Made by a program: the position numbers and the translations under genes. Below are positions 9,887 to 19,829 of a stretch of 64,000 bases of DNA, one piece after another (within the stretch, counting starts at the first letter, position 1; each line of letters opens with the position of its first letter). The stretch is from Bedellia somnulentella (Eukaryota > Arthropoda > Insecta > Lepidoptera > Bedelliidae): positions 558,001-622,000 of the forward strand of contig OY755187.1 in assembly GCA_963576735.1 (NCBI GenBank), given 5' to 3'. The notes under the pieces were generated by a model. That model saw only the letters and a program-made list of their open reading frames with translations, searched no databases and was not told the origin of the DNA.

Positions 9887-10883
9887 TTATGCTGCAAATT
9901 TGACAGTAGGGCGACTGACGCGGCCAGACCGCGTGACGATGACCTGTTGGGAATCTGCTGATTTGGCGGCTTGCGGCTTAGTATGCATATCCGATGCATT
10001 ATCGTTTAGCATTAAAAATGCGGGTTTCAATCTATCAATTGAAACGGATATGTTTCGTCCCGGTAGTTCGATGATAAAACATTTCATATTTTTGTCCCTT
10101 TTTAGTACCCTGTAGGGTCCTTCATAAGGCACTGTGAGAGATTTTTTAATCATGTCTCTTCGCAGGAAAACATAATTACAGGTCTCGAGGTCCTTAAGGA
10201 TGAAGCATTTTTCTTTACTTTTGTTGGATGTGTAAATAGAATCAGATGTTGAAAAATTGTTCATAGCCTTGATCAATTGCGTAACATAATCGTAACTGTC
10301 CAATGCTTTGTTTATGTTTTCATTGTAAAAATCAGCTGGTAATCGTAGTGCGGCTCCGAGTGTCATCTGAGAAGCGCTGTATCCGGTGTCTTCCCTTATC
10401 GCTGTGCGCAGTCCTAGCATGACTAATGACAATTCTTGTATCCAGTTAGCGCTATTTAATGTGGACATTAATGAGGCTTTCAAGCTTCGGTGCCATCTTT
10501 CTATTTGTCCATTGGCTTGTGGATGGTAAGCGGTTGTATGTATTCGACGAATTCCCATTTTCTTTGCTAGTTTATTAAATAGATCGGATTCAAATTGACG
10601 ACCCTGATCGGTCGTTATAGTAACCAGGGTACCAAAGCGCTGAATCCAGCCGCTAACTAAAGCGCTGCATACATTTGTAGCTGTTATTTCTTTGACTGGG
10701 TACGCTTCTGGCCATTTAGTACTTCTGTCAATCATTGTTACACAGTATTTATAATCTTCAGATAGTGGTTATGGGCCTATAATATCAACGTGAATGTGCT
10801 CGAATCTCTCGGCTCTCGGGAAATCAGCTAGTGGTGATTTTATGTGCCTGTTTATTTTCGACTTTTGACAGGGAATGCAACAT
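9887..10883 (-). pseudogene. Gypsy-A integrase catalytic core and C-terminal domain
   Basis: The minus-strand frame 10735-9887 begins with the integrase core: MIDRSTKWPEA, TTDQGRQFES (second Asp) and HPQANGQIERWHR (Glu), with the GPY/F-like segment LTVPYEGPYRVL after it. The end RSGRVSRPTVKF is typical of CsRn1-like pol proteins. Upstream (10884-10736) a frame change and a stop near 10770 break the link to the zinc domain. The enzyme would insert the cDNA copy. The three acidic residues are present, so loss of function comes from the upstream breaks. Confidence 0.9.
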
Positions 10884-11445
10884 TTAGTCCAGCCAGACTC
10901 TTATATCCTTATTCATCGACGGCCTGGAAAATCTGCTTATTATCATTTTTCTAGTAGTTCTTATTCCGGGATGACTTAAACCGTGAGTGGCGGTGAATGC
11001 TTGCTGACGGTATATTTGTGGTAGATAGGGTCGAATATTGTTTGTGGAAGTTTCACATATTATTTCGTTACTGCTGCCAGGTATCGTGTATTTTTTGAAA
11101 ACAAGTTTTTTGTTTTTCATTACATTTTGTAGCTCCTCACATGTTTTTTGTGTATTGGAAATTGCTTCGTAGTCCATTACTCCTGGAAAACTTATTTCTT
11201 CGATTCTTGATAAGGCATCTGCTACTGTATTTTCTGGGCCCTATATGTATTTTATGTCAGTGCAATATTGCGAGATGAAGTCGAGCTGACGCAAACGGCG
11301 TGGCGTATCATTGTTTGAACTTTTCTTCGACATTGCGTAGGTTAACGGTTGATGATCGGTGTATACAACAAGCTCTTTACCCTCGATTTGGTGACAAAAA
11401 TGTTTTATTGACATGTATATTGCCAATAATTCCCTATCATACGTG
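10884..11445 (-). pseudogene. Gypsy-A RNase H end and integrase zinc domain
   Basis: Minus-strand frames give the end of RNase H (KELVVYTDHQPLTYAM, RQLDFISQY) and then an integrase N-terminal HHCC region (HGLSHPGIRTT... and CC..C further on). Stops near 11238 and a slipped frame near 10890 separate the pieces. The RNase H sequence is interrupted at 11446 by a 666-bp insertion and continues at 12112. Confidence 0.85.
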
Positions 11446-12111
11446 TTTGGTACATTAAGGTTCGGTTCTAACTTTGTGCAAGGTGTAAGTTGTACTGTGG
11501 AACCCTAACAAATAATATTCACAAGGATTATTGAATCACTATATTTAACTGTTCCACAAAGTCAATAATACGGCACAATTACTTAAAACAAACTTAACAT
11601 ACAATTAAAACGAAGGTGCACAAGAAACAAGAAAGGATAGTCAGTAGGATAAAGAATAACAATTACGGAGCGCAATGCACAATAGAAAACGTATACCATC
11701 CGTGCGTATCGATAATACATCTCAACTCATGTCTGTCGCCATGCAGATCCTAGACATCGCAAGCGCGCTGACTCACATCGCGCCACCGGCCGCTAGCCAA
11801 TCACAAGACATCGATGAATCGACGCAGTGGTCAGGTGTTCAAGTACTTGCGGTCAAAACGGCAAAGTGTGCATTGAGTTTTAGATAATAAATTAATATAA
11901 TTATTTTGTATGGGAATAAAATTAAATATGTAAATATAAGAAATAATTAAATGTATGTATCGTATATTGTTGTGTACATATAGAAACAAAATTACACACA
12001 TAAAATATATTTTTGTTATTATTATTTTATTAATATATAAATAAAAAGTGTAAAAATTGTGAATATTGTAAAATATATATAAACTATGTGTGTAAGAAAT
12101 AGGTACGCCAC
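11446..12111. mobile_element. 666-bp insertion with 5-bp target duplication, perhaps a solo LTR
   Basis: ACGTG occurs on both sides (11441-11445 and 12112-12116), and removing the insert restores the Gypsy-A RNase H frame. The insert starts TTTGGTACATT and ends AGGTACGCCAC. It has no coding sequence that I recognise. It contains AATAAA-type signals and an AT-rich 3' third. The size and 4-5-bp duplication fit a solo LTR, but the ends are not TG...CA. Confidence 0.65.
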
Positions 12112-12432
12112 ACGTGCTATAGTTCATTTGCGCAGTGCTCAGGGCTTTAGAGAAAAATCCTAAGGGTTGCCAAGTGCCTTGACTTTTTTGTTGTAGCGCG
12201 GCGCCTGCACATGTCGCTGAACAATCACTCATCAAAGCAAGACTGCATTCTGTTGCAGGGTAATAAAGTGTAACAGCGCTTTTTATGCATTCCTTACACT
12301 TTTCGAAACATTTTTCGGTCTCTGGTGTCCATGGTATTTTCCTCTTGCCATTTTTCTTTAAGTCATGAAGAAATCTGTTTAAGTTCTTCTGGTGTTCGGC
12401 GGCATGTGGAATACTGGCTCGATAAAAGTTAA
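12112..12432 (-). pseudogene. Gypsy-A RT/RNase H junction
   Basis: Minus-strand frame with FYRASIPHAAEHQ at the RT end, then KIPWTPETEKCFEKCKECI and the RNase H start LALMSDCSATCAGAALQQ. It is continuous with 13963-14210 once the non-LTR insertion at 12433-13953 is ignored. Confidence 0.85.
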
Positions 12433-13953
12433 AGGAGGCCATCATTCGCCCAATCCATAAGAAAGGAGATCGGAAAAACTATTCAAACTATAGACCAATT
12501 GCTATTTTATCTAGTGTCGACAAAATTATGGAGAAATCTATAGTTACACAAATAGGAAAATTCCATAGTCAATATAATATAATAAATAATTGTCAACATG
12601 GTTTTCAAGTAGGTAAAGGTACAAATACTTTGCTGAAAAAAATTACTGATGAAATAAATACATACCTAGAAAATAAAAAATTTGTAGTTGCGATTTTTTA
12701 TGACTTTAAAAAAGCATTTGACACTTTAAATACGGAAACACTTTTGAATGGATTGGATGAATGTGGTGTCAGCCATCCACTTAATGAATGGTTCCGCGAC
12801 TACTTGACATCTCGCAGTTACCGGGTTAAGCTGGGCGACACGCTCAGCGAGGGGGTTCCGGTACGGTGCGGAGTTCCACAGGGGTCTGGGTGTGGCCCAG
12901 TGTGCTACCTGATGCATGTTAATAGCCTTTGTGGAGTACTGCGACATTGCTCGGCACACATGTTCGCAGATGACCTGTGCACGCTCCGCGCCGGCACCGA
13001 CCTCGCGGAGACGTGCCGTCTAGTTCAGAGGGACATTGATGCGGTTGTCAAGTGGTCCCACGATAACGGTATCATCCTAAATTCTGATAAGACTAAATTT
13101 ATTGTAATACATTCGCCATACTTAACTATTTCTGAACAACCACCTTCTATGTTCACACATAGTTTTTTATGTCTACATAGAAATCTAGTCAGCTGTCAGT
13201 GTGTACCTATAGAGAGAGTAGACTGTATAACGTACCTAGGTTTAAAAATAGATGTTAGCTTCTCATGGTCTCAACACATTGATTATATATGTAATAAGCT
13301 TAGAATTTTATTGGGTAAATTCTACCATTTAAGTTTTAAGGTTCCAACAAGCACACTTAAATGTTTGTATTTCTCGCTAGTTGACTCAATCCTGAGTTAT
13401 GCTCTTGACAGTTACGGCCTTACTTTTAAATCATATATAGATAAACTTGAATCACTTCAGATTAGATTTTTAAAACTTCTTGTTAATCATAAAACTAAAA
13501 ATAAATGTAATGGTAACTACTATAAACTTTTTAAAATATGTAAAATTCTGCCTGTCAGCCTGAAACATAAATACCTCTTATTAATTAACAACCACGACAG
13601 TCAAGAGCAGAATATCACGAAACTGAGTCATAGCTATGGCACGAGGTCGGTGTCGGCGGGCAGGCTGGAGGTACCCAGAGTAAATAATTACTACGGGGAC
13701 AGGACGCTTAAAAAGCGATTACCGTACTTGATCAACAGTCTGCCCGAGGACATCCGCCTCGAGTCTAATAGACAAAAATTTAAAAACAAATTAAAAAAAT
13801 ATTTTCCTAACTCACTACCATAGATCTAACTAAATAAAAAATTATTAAAGGAGACTCTACCTGCAGACAAACTGTAAAACAGTTTTGCAGGGCTTTGTTA
13901 TAATTAAATGTAACCATTTATATTAAAAAAGATTAATAAAAAAAAAAAAAAAA
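12433..13953 (+). mobile_element. 5'-truncated non-LTR retrotransposon with target duplication
   Basis: A clean target-primed insertion. AAAAGTTAA lies on both sides (12424-12432 and 13954-13962), and the 3' end is an A-run of about 20. The insert begins inside the RT, so it is 5'-truncated. A single 431-codon frame covers most of it. It sits antisense inside Gypsy-A pol. Confidence 0.9.
12528..13823 (+). CDS. Reverse transcriptase C-terminal 431 codons, non-LTR (Jockey/CR1-like)
   Basis: The frame is open from about 12436 (IIRPIHKKGDRKNYS, SNYRPIAILSSVDKIMEK) to the stop at 13821. It has the RT palm motifs YDFKKAFDTL, GVPQGSGCGP, the catalytic box FADDLC at about 12965, and TYLGLKID. The thumb and C-terminal region follow, ending FKNKLKKYFPNSLP. 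The endonuclease and ORF1 are lost by 5' truncation. No stop or frameshift is seen, so the insertion may be young. The middle third (12780-13060) is clearly more GC-rich than the flanks. Confidence 0.9.
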   Translation: MEKSIVTQIGKFHSQYNIINNCQHGFQVGKGTNTLLKKITDEINTYLENKKFVVAIFYDFKKAFDTLNTETLLNGLDECGVSHPLNEWFRDYLTSRSYRVKLGDTLSEGVPVRCGVPQGSGCGPVCYLMHVNSLCGVLRHCSAHMFADDLCTLRAGTDLAETCRLVQRDIDAVVKWSHDNGIILNSDKTKFIVIHSPYLTISEQPPSMFTHSFLCLHRNLVSCQCVPIERVDCITYLGLKIDVSFSWSQHIDYICNKLRILLGKFYHLSFKVPTSTLKCLYFSLVDSILSYALDSYGLTFKSYIDKLESLQIRFLKLLVNHKTKNKCNGNYYKLFKICKILPVSLKHKYLLLINNHDSQEQNITKLSHSYGTRSVSAGRLEVPRVNNYYGDRTLKKRLPYLINSLPEDIRLESNRQKFKNKLKKYFPNSLP

Positions 13954-13962
13954 AAAAGTTAA

Positions 13963-14210
13963 GGATACCGAGAAATCGCCGTAATTCATTGATCGTCGTT
14001 GGTTTTTTGAAGTTTTGAATTAGGTTTATTTTTTCTTCCAATGGTCGAATACCATGGCGGTCTATATGGTAGCCAAGGAAATTAAGTTTTTCTTTTCCGA
14101 ACTCACATTTGCTCATATTAAGCTTAATTCCGTATGTTTTCAACCTCTAAAGTACTTGATGGAGATGCTTTTTGTGCTCGTCTTCATCGTTACTTAAATT
14201 GCTATCAGGA
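13963..14210 (-). pseudogene. Gypsy-A RT thumb region
   Basis: Minus-strand frame with LNMSKCEFGKEKLNFLGYHI and PTTINELRRFLGILN, the standard end of gypsy RT. One stop lies upstream (near 14145). The RT fingers and catalytic YLDD part should lie just to the right, but the sequence ends at about 14210 and the missing part is not found before the other Gypsy-A half at 37116. Confidence 0.85.
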
Positions 14211-14745
14211 TATCTTAGCCAGATAACTTTTTACTAACCAAAGAAAACCAATTTGTTCAAATCACTGGTATGAAACTAGATAATGGAACCATAATGGTTG
14301 AAGGTAATTGTATTGAAAACCTAATTAATGTTTTTGAAAATCCAATCAATTCTTCCATGCTTAATATATCTAAGTGTGCAGTACCAGCAACAACTACCAA
14401 TCTGACTATTAATGTTGATTTCATCAAATGTAAACTAGTGTGCATATGTTATGGGGGTGAATGGTTTTTTATACCTTTGTTGCATTCTGTAAATTAAGAT
14501 AAGTTATCTTATAAAAAAAACCTTTGTGGTAGGTATACCTAAGATATACCTACTTTTAATAGAATTAAAAGTATCATACCATATTTTAAGTAACCAAATG
14601 TTGTTGTAAAAAAATTACATAATATGTTGTGAGTTTACTGATTACATTGTTATCGCCTTGTATAACCCTAACAAATAAAACACATTTGTTTATTACTCAA
14701 TTTCTATTTATTTACTATCACGAAGAATCACAGGTAATCAGCCTT
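14211..14745 (+). other. Unassigned stretch with a small ORF (14270-14497)
   Basis: The 75-codon plus-strand frame reads on from an open stretch beginning near 14236 and ends with CICYGGEWFFIPLLHSVN. It looks coding in composition (no low complexity, even residue use) and the GEWFF ending recalls transposon-linked nuclear proteins, but I cannot name a family. After 14500 the sequence is AT-rich with a small palindrome near 14530-14550 (AGGTATACCTAAGATATACCT). The right end is the TTAA target of piggyBac-A. Confidence 0.3.
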
Positions 14746-14812
14746 TTAACCCTCTACTGCATGAATTATTAAGGATGATAGAAAAAAAATATTTCTGTGG
14801 TTAAATATTCTT

Positions 14813-15246
14813 GACTAGCTGACCCGACAGACTTCGTGCTGTCAAATTTGCTTATGACAAAGCTTAAGGCGTTTTTTCCGGTACTCTTAGTTCAATCAGG
14901 CGTGAACATTTTATTGGTCATTTTTTTCCGATATAAAAAGAATCCTATGTTATTATCTAGAATTCGGCCAAATTTCAATCATATACATTATGTGCTTGAG
15001 GAGCCTTTTGCCTCAAACACACAAACATCCAAACATCTAAACTTTCACATTTATAATATAACCTCAAAAATTGTAGCCTATGTGTTATTCTGATGTATAA
15101 GCTATAGTCTATGTGTTATTCTGATGTATAAGCTATATTGTGGTAAAGTTTCATTCAAATCCATTCTGTAGTTTTTACGTGAAAGAGTAACAAAGATCCA
15201 TACATCCATGCTTACAAACTTTCGCCTTTATAATATTAATAGGATT
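14813..15246 (+). repeat. RTE-derived dispersed repeat in piggyBac-A
   Basis: Begins CTGACCCGACAGACTTCGTG and ends TTTATAATATTAATAGGATT, with GAAAGAGTAACAAA before the end. This is a very common lepidopteran repeat type, seen again at 20771-20986 and partly at 36263-36430. An internal stretch is duplicated (GCCTATGTGTTATTCTGATG at about 15076 and similar at 15106). Confidence 0.75.
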
Positions 15247-16159
15247 ACAAAAGTAAAATAGAAATTAGGTGAAAAAAAAATTGACTTATATTATAGGAAA
15301 AAAAAACGAGTTGTATGCATAGTGAGAAGATATGCCATTGTCATTTTTGGCTTCATATGCACACTAACTACATGTGAAACTCTTTGAAACAATTGCGTTT
15401 CTCATTAAAACACAAGAATACGTTGCATTTTTCACACTTTGTGTATGAGCGAAACATACAATTATTTTGGCATAATTGGCGCTCTTTATTGTGGATCGGA
15501 AAATGCCCAATCTGATCCACTCGAACCGATTCCAGGGGTAGTTCCTGTGTTTTTGCGGGCGCTTTTCTTTTCTTCTTTGTCACTGGTGAGACTGTAGTTG
15601 GTGTGCCTACTCTACTTGTAGTTGGTGTGCCTACTCTACTTGTCTTTGGCGTGGTCCCAGTTGGAGTGCTGACAGCTGCAGGACGCCCACGTTTCTTTGC
15701 CTGATTTGCGAAGATGTTCAGATACAGCCAGTTTAAAGTCATACAAAGGCATGTAAATCTCATGTTTGCGTCGCCATAATAACCACGCGTTGACGCAGCA
15801 AATATCAATCATGTGGTAGAAGATTCTTTTATACCACTGGCGGAATCGTATTTTTATCCTGTAAAGACCCAGCATAGAATCTAGTAAATCGACACCGCCC
15901 ATGTTTCGATTATACACTTCGACTGCTTGTGGAGACGGTATTTCTTTGTACTGTTTTTCTCGCCGTACGTACCTTCTTTTAGTCGTAACTGGTTCACTTC
16001 CTACAAATGCAGACAGTAAATTCACGACTTTGTTGTCATACCAAGTGACTAAGCTGAGCGTCACACCATCTACACTGGCAGTCTTTTCTTTCATGGAACC
16101 ACGACCCAGCTTTTTCAATTCTTTTTCATTTGGCATATCTGCATTCGCTACTCTGTTTA

Positions 16160-16421
16160 GGGCCAGCGCTGACTGCCGGCATGGCATGGCAAAGGATTTC
16201 GGTACAGATATAGCATTTTTAATCTTATTGACATAAGTATAGAATTCATTTTACTTCATTTTGACACAACGATGTCGACGTTCTGTCCTACCGCGGCCTC
16301 CCTCGGCATCGTTGTGTCAAAATGAATTCTATAAGCATGGTAATAAGATTAAAAATGCTATATCTGTTCCGAAATCCTTTGCCATGCCATGCCACGCCAT
16401 GCCGGCAGTCAGCGCCGGCCC
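16160..16421. mobile_element. 262-bp MITE with ~115-bp terminal inverted repeats, TTA duplication
   Basis: TTA lies on both sides (16157-16159, 16422-16424). The ends are GGGCCAGCGCTGACTGCCGG and the complement of GGCAGTCAGCGCCGGCCC. The arms match for about 115 bp and leave a short centre near 16275-16305. Excision of the element and one TTA keeps the transposase in frame. The end type and TSD point to PIF/Harbinger. Confidence 0.9.
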
Positions 16422-16974
16422 TTAGACGGACTATGCCTAAAGGCATAATTCCATTCTTGAACAAATAAACCTGTAACTGGACACTATTGAACCAGTTGTC
16501 GAAGAACACTTTGTGCTTCATGTGTTTGGGAACAGTAGCTGTAAGTCGTGAAACTACATTCGAACTTACTCCTAGGTCAGGTGCATCCGATGGGTATACG
16601 TTGCTTTGTTCACCAGCAAAAATATCGAAATCATAACTAAACCCCGATACTCCGCTTAGTACCTGGTTTTTATAGCCCCATTTATGAGGCTTTGCAGGAT
16701 TGTACTGCTTCAGCTCATGGCGACATTTTGTCGGAATTATTTGTTCATCTACTGACAAGTATTCTTCTTTGGGAATTAAAAGCAAACGATCTCTAATTTG
16801 GTTCAACAGAGGCCGAACTTTGAATAACTTGTCATGACCTGGCACTCCTCGTGGTTTGAATTCCACATTATTATTGAAATGTAGAAAACGCTTAATAACT
16901 TCAAAGCGATTGCAAGTCATCACTTCGTTGACTTGGTGTTGACCTACAGAAGTAGACCAATATCGTCTTGTATA

Positions 16975-17104
16975 GTCTGATTTTTAATTTGAGTCAGTAA
17001 AATGACAGGTGCAACTGTCACTAACTGTCACTGATACATACAAAAAGATGTATCAGTGACAGTTGCACCTGTCATTTTACTGACTCGAATTAAAAATCAG
17101 ACTT
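16975..17104. mobile_element. Hairpin MITE, about 125 bp, near-perfect palindrome
   Basis: AGTCTGATTTTTAATT...GAGTCAGTAAAATGACAGG is followed, after an 8-base spacer near 17045, by its reverse complement ending AATTAAAAATCAGACT. Each arm is about 55-60 bp. The left arm carries one extra tandem TAACTGTCAC. It lies in the N-terminal part of the piggyBac-A transposase. I could not fix a target duplication. Confidence 0.85.
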
Positions 17105-18211
17105 TAGATGGAAGGTTAACTAATGAAGTAAATATTCCAATTCCAATAAATTGTTTCAACTCCTTTATAGAAATATTAGCTGGTTTGTTGACATTTACTT
17201 GTAATTACTTCAAGTTCGACTGTTCTATTATGAATTCTAATAACTCGGGAGTAAAAAAGAATTGAAAAAAGTCAGCTGGTTAATCTAATCCTTCCGTATG
17301 TTCTGGCAAATCGGTACAACCAGTAAAATTAAAATTCTTCTCATTGTACGGCTGCATTTTGTCTGATTTCCATATAATTTTTTCTATGATATATTTTTTT
17401 GTTTTTGTCTTAGTCGTCTTTGTCTTTGTTGATTTTGGGTCTTGAATAGCATTTTCATCATCTGAAGATTCAGTTTCGGATTCTGAAATAATTATTGGTG
17501 GCTTGAAAGTCTTGGAACGTTTCGAGGAGCGAAGATTGGAAAGAGGAACATTGTCATCGTCGGAGTCAGAAGCGGAACTATCATTGCTCTCAGCTTATAG
17601 TATATAATAATGTAATGTAATAGCTTTAGTTAGTTTCGATAAGCCTTAAAAGCGTGAAGTAAGCATGACTGAAAAGAAGTAAAAAAGATTTTGCTTTATA
17701 GTGCGAGTGCATGCGAAGCCATTTTTGGCAGGAAATACTCGTATTTGCACCGTAATTGCATACGAAGCCAAAAATGGCTTCTTGATTTGATCAAAGAAAA
17801 ATAAATGAAAATGTGCAATTATTCTAAAAATAATAAAACTACCGGAAAATAGAAGGTTTTAGTAACATGAAACATATTTTTCCCAGTTGAATTCTTACCT
17901 GTTTCAAAACATAAACCAATCAAAAACTCAAAACATAAACAGAAATCCTTTAAACTGGCGTCGGCGCAGAAAAGTGAGGTTACCTGTGACACCTGACGTT
18001 TGCCAGAGACAACAAAAATACGTTCCGGTTGACGCAGAGATGTCGAACAAGAAAATGAAAATTATTAACCTAATATATACACATGCAGGATAGTTTTTTT
18101 TTTTCAAAATATGGAATCCATTTATGGCTTCGTATGCAGTAAAGGGTTAATAATACCAAATTATGTCATGATAATTTGACAAACTGGTTTACAAATAAAA
18201 CACAAACCATT

Positions 18212-18772
18212 TAGGGCAAGAGTACACGTCATGTTTTTTTTGACAAACTTTAAGGTTAGGGATGTCCATAAAATATAATTGGTTTCGATGGTTTCGATAA
18301 ACTTATTTTTAATAACGAAAAAAATAAACGATCTATTATTTGTAGAGTCGGTAGTACCTCTGCTTTCAGACCAACAGTGCGCGGGTTCGATTCCTGCCGC
18401 GGGCAGACTTAACGGTGATAATCTGATCGAGAAAGTAGAAAAGTATTTATTTTGTTTGAAAATAAATACTTTGTAGTGGTGGGTATATGTTCGTGACACG
18501 TGACGTTTCGTGACAAAAATCTAAGAAAACTTGATATTCTAATACAATATAAATACTTTTCTACTTTTGTTAAGTCTGCCCACGGCAGGAATCGAACCCG
18601 CGCACTGTTGGTCTGAAAGCAGAGGTACTACCGACTCTACAAATAAAAGGTCGTTTAATTTTTTCGTTATTAAAAATAAGTTTATCGAAATCATCGAAAC
18701 CAATAATATTTTTATGGACATCCCTAACCTTAAAGTTTGTCAAAAAAAACATGACGTGTGCTCTTGTCCTTA
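18212..18772. repeat. Inverted pair of tRNA-related SINEs
   Basis: The left arm (18212 to about 18452, plus) and right arm (about 18550 to 18772, minus) are inverted copies of one SINE. Each has a tRNA-like part: an A-box-like GAGTCGGTAGTACCTCTG and a B box GCGGGTTCGATTCCTGCCG, at about 18344-18407 on the plus strand and its complement at 18580-18640. The outer ends share GTCATGTTTTTTTTGACAAAC. Open frames in the arms are by-products of the SINE. Confidence 0.85.
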
Positions 18773-18924
18773 GAGATCTTCGCTAAACGTGGTTTGCTTC
18801 GTTAATCGTGTCTTTTTATTTAACTTCCATTTACAATGATTATAAAGAAACCCACGGTTAGCGAAAGGGGCTAGGTAAAAAATATTTAAAAAATAACAAC
18901 AAGTTAAAAACTACACTACTCTTA
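18773..18924. other. Short unassigned stretch with an inverted motif
   Basis: TTCGCTAAACGTGGTTT at about 18778 is mirrored by AAACCCACGGTTAGCGAA at about 18848. This may be the terminus pair of a further small palindromic element. Nothing else is visible. Confidence 0.35.
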
Positions 18925-19042
18925 GGCTGGGTTGTTTGATCTATAGTTAAGCTTACTAATAGTTAAATTTGACAGTTTCTGCATACATTATCTGTCAAAT
19001 TTTACTATAGTCAGCGTTGACTATTGATCAAACAACCCAGCC
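18925..19042. mobile_element. 118-bp Harbinger-type MITE, TTA duplication
   Basis: Ends GGCTGGGTTGTTTGATC and GATCAAACAACCCAGCC, with TTA on each side (18922-18924, 19043-19045). The inverted repeats continue imperfectly with ATAGT and TTTGACAG/CTGTCAAA motifs. Confidence 0.9.
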
Positions 19043-19829
19043 TTAACCTAGAGTATTAGGCCGGACCTAGTTAAAATTAAACAAAAGCTCAATGCAAAGC
19101 GCTACTTTGAGATAGGTATAACCCCTTCTAAAGGCGAAATTACCCTACAGGTGGAGCCGTTAATTGTAGGATACTATTTGCACAATTTAATAAAGTCCGT
19201 GCCAAAGTGCAATCAATCATAAAAAATAACATCAAATATAAAAAAATATATTAGCCGGGTAACATTTTTATATAAGAACAAGATTTGTAATTGTGTCTGA
19301 ATTAATTCAGTCCACTTGTAGACGGAGGGACTTCACTATTAGAAGGACTTTCACCTGAAGCATTTTCAATTGAAACTACCTCATTAGAAGGACTTTCACC
19401 TAAAGAATTTTCAATGAGAGGTTTTCTTTTCTTTCTTTTTTCTTCTTCCCTGTTCTCAGGATAGATGGCGCCAGACTTGCTATGTTACTGGTAGGAACGG
19501 AACGTCACACCGTTTTTCACACTTGGATGTAATGATATCGTAAAACGGAACGTACATAAAAACGTTCTGATTTAAAAGTCTAAATAAATATCAGTTTAAG
19601 CCAAGATAGCTTAAAAGTAAATAAAGAAAGACGGTATTTATATTTAACATTATTTTTGTTGTTTTTACTCGCCAAAAAGTTACTCTATGGTGATGTGACA
19701 CATGTTTTTAAAGATGACATTGGCGAAATTATTGTGGCAACACGATTGAGGCCACGAAGAAAAAATTAAAGTAAGTAACGTAGTTACATCAACGCCATCT
19801 ACAGAGCTCTAGGAAACTATGTTGTTTTT
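19043..19829. other. Mostly non-coding, two short coding-looking scraps
   Basis: On the minus strand, 19460-19315 reads an open basic-then-acidic stretch (EEEKRKKRKP, with GESPSNEVVSIEN and a near repeat GESPSNSEV) ending in a stop. On the plus strand, 19679-19768 reads GDVTHVFKDDIGEIIVATRL and RRKN followed by a stop. Neither has a start or a family I know. Either could be a terminal exon of a host gene. The rest is AT-rich. Confidence 0.3.

Larger units (their letters stand above)
15368..17602 (-). pseudogene. piggyBac-A transposase, split by two MITEs
   Basis: Minus strand, N-terminus near 17600. It opens with an acidic Ser/Asp-rich region (SDSDDDNVP), then NVNKPANISIKELKQFIGI, then RRYWS. 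The catalytic core has YLSVDEQII (first Asp, about 16750), KVFFDNWFNS (second Asp, about 16505) and NMGGVDLLDS (third Asp, about 15895), so all three DDD residues are present. The C-terminus is a Cys-rich zinc region (QNNCMFRSYTKCEKCNVFLCF) before the stop near 15368. A hairpin MITE at 16975-17104 and a Harbinger-type MITE at 16160-16421 interrupt it, and there is a stop near 17205 and a frame change near 15690. The protein would cut and rejoin DNA at TTAA. Confidence 0.92.
14750..18146 (-). mobile_element. piggyBac-A, complete element with both ends
   Basis: TTAA lies immediately outside both ends (14746-14749 and 18147-18150). The inverted ends are CCCTCTACTGCATGAA on the left and, in complement, CCCTTTACTGCATACG on the right. 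The motif GCATACGAAGCCA with a GCCAAAAATGGC palindrome recurs inside the 5' side (17709, 17757) and at the right terminus (18118), as internal repeats do in piggyBac elements. The total of 3397 bp includes three later insertions: an RTE-derived repeat, a Harbinger MITE and a hairpin MITE. Confidence 0.9.

Noticed and set aside
18161..18773. Several frames with IEPAHCWSESRGTTDSTN-type sequence on both strands
   Set aside because: They are translations of the tRNA-like part of the inverted SINEs and appear on both strands for that reason.
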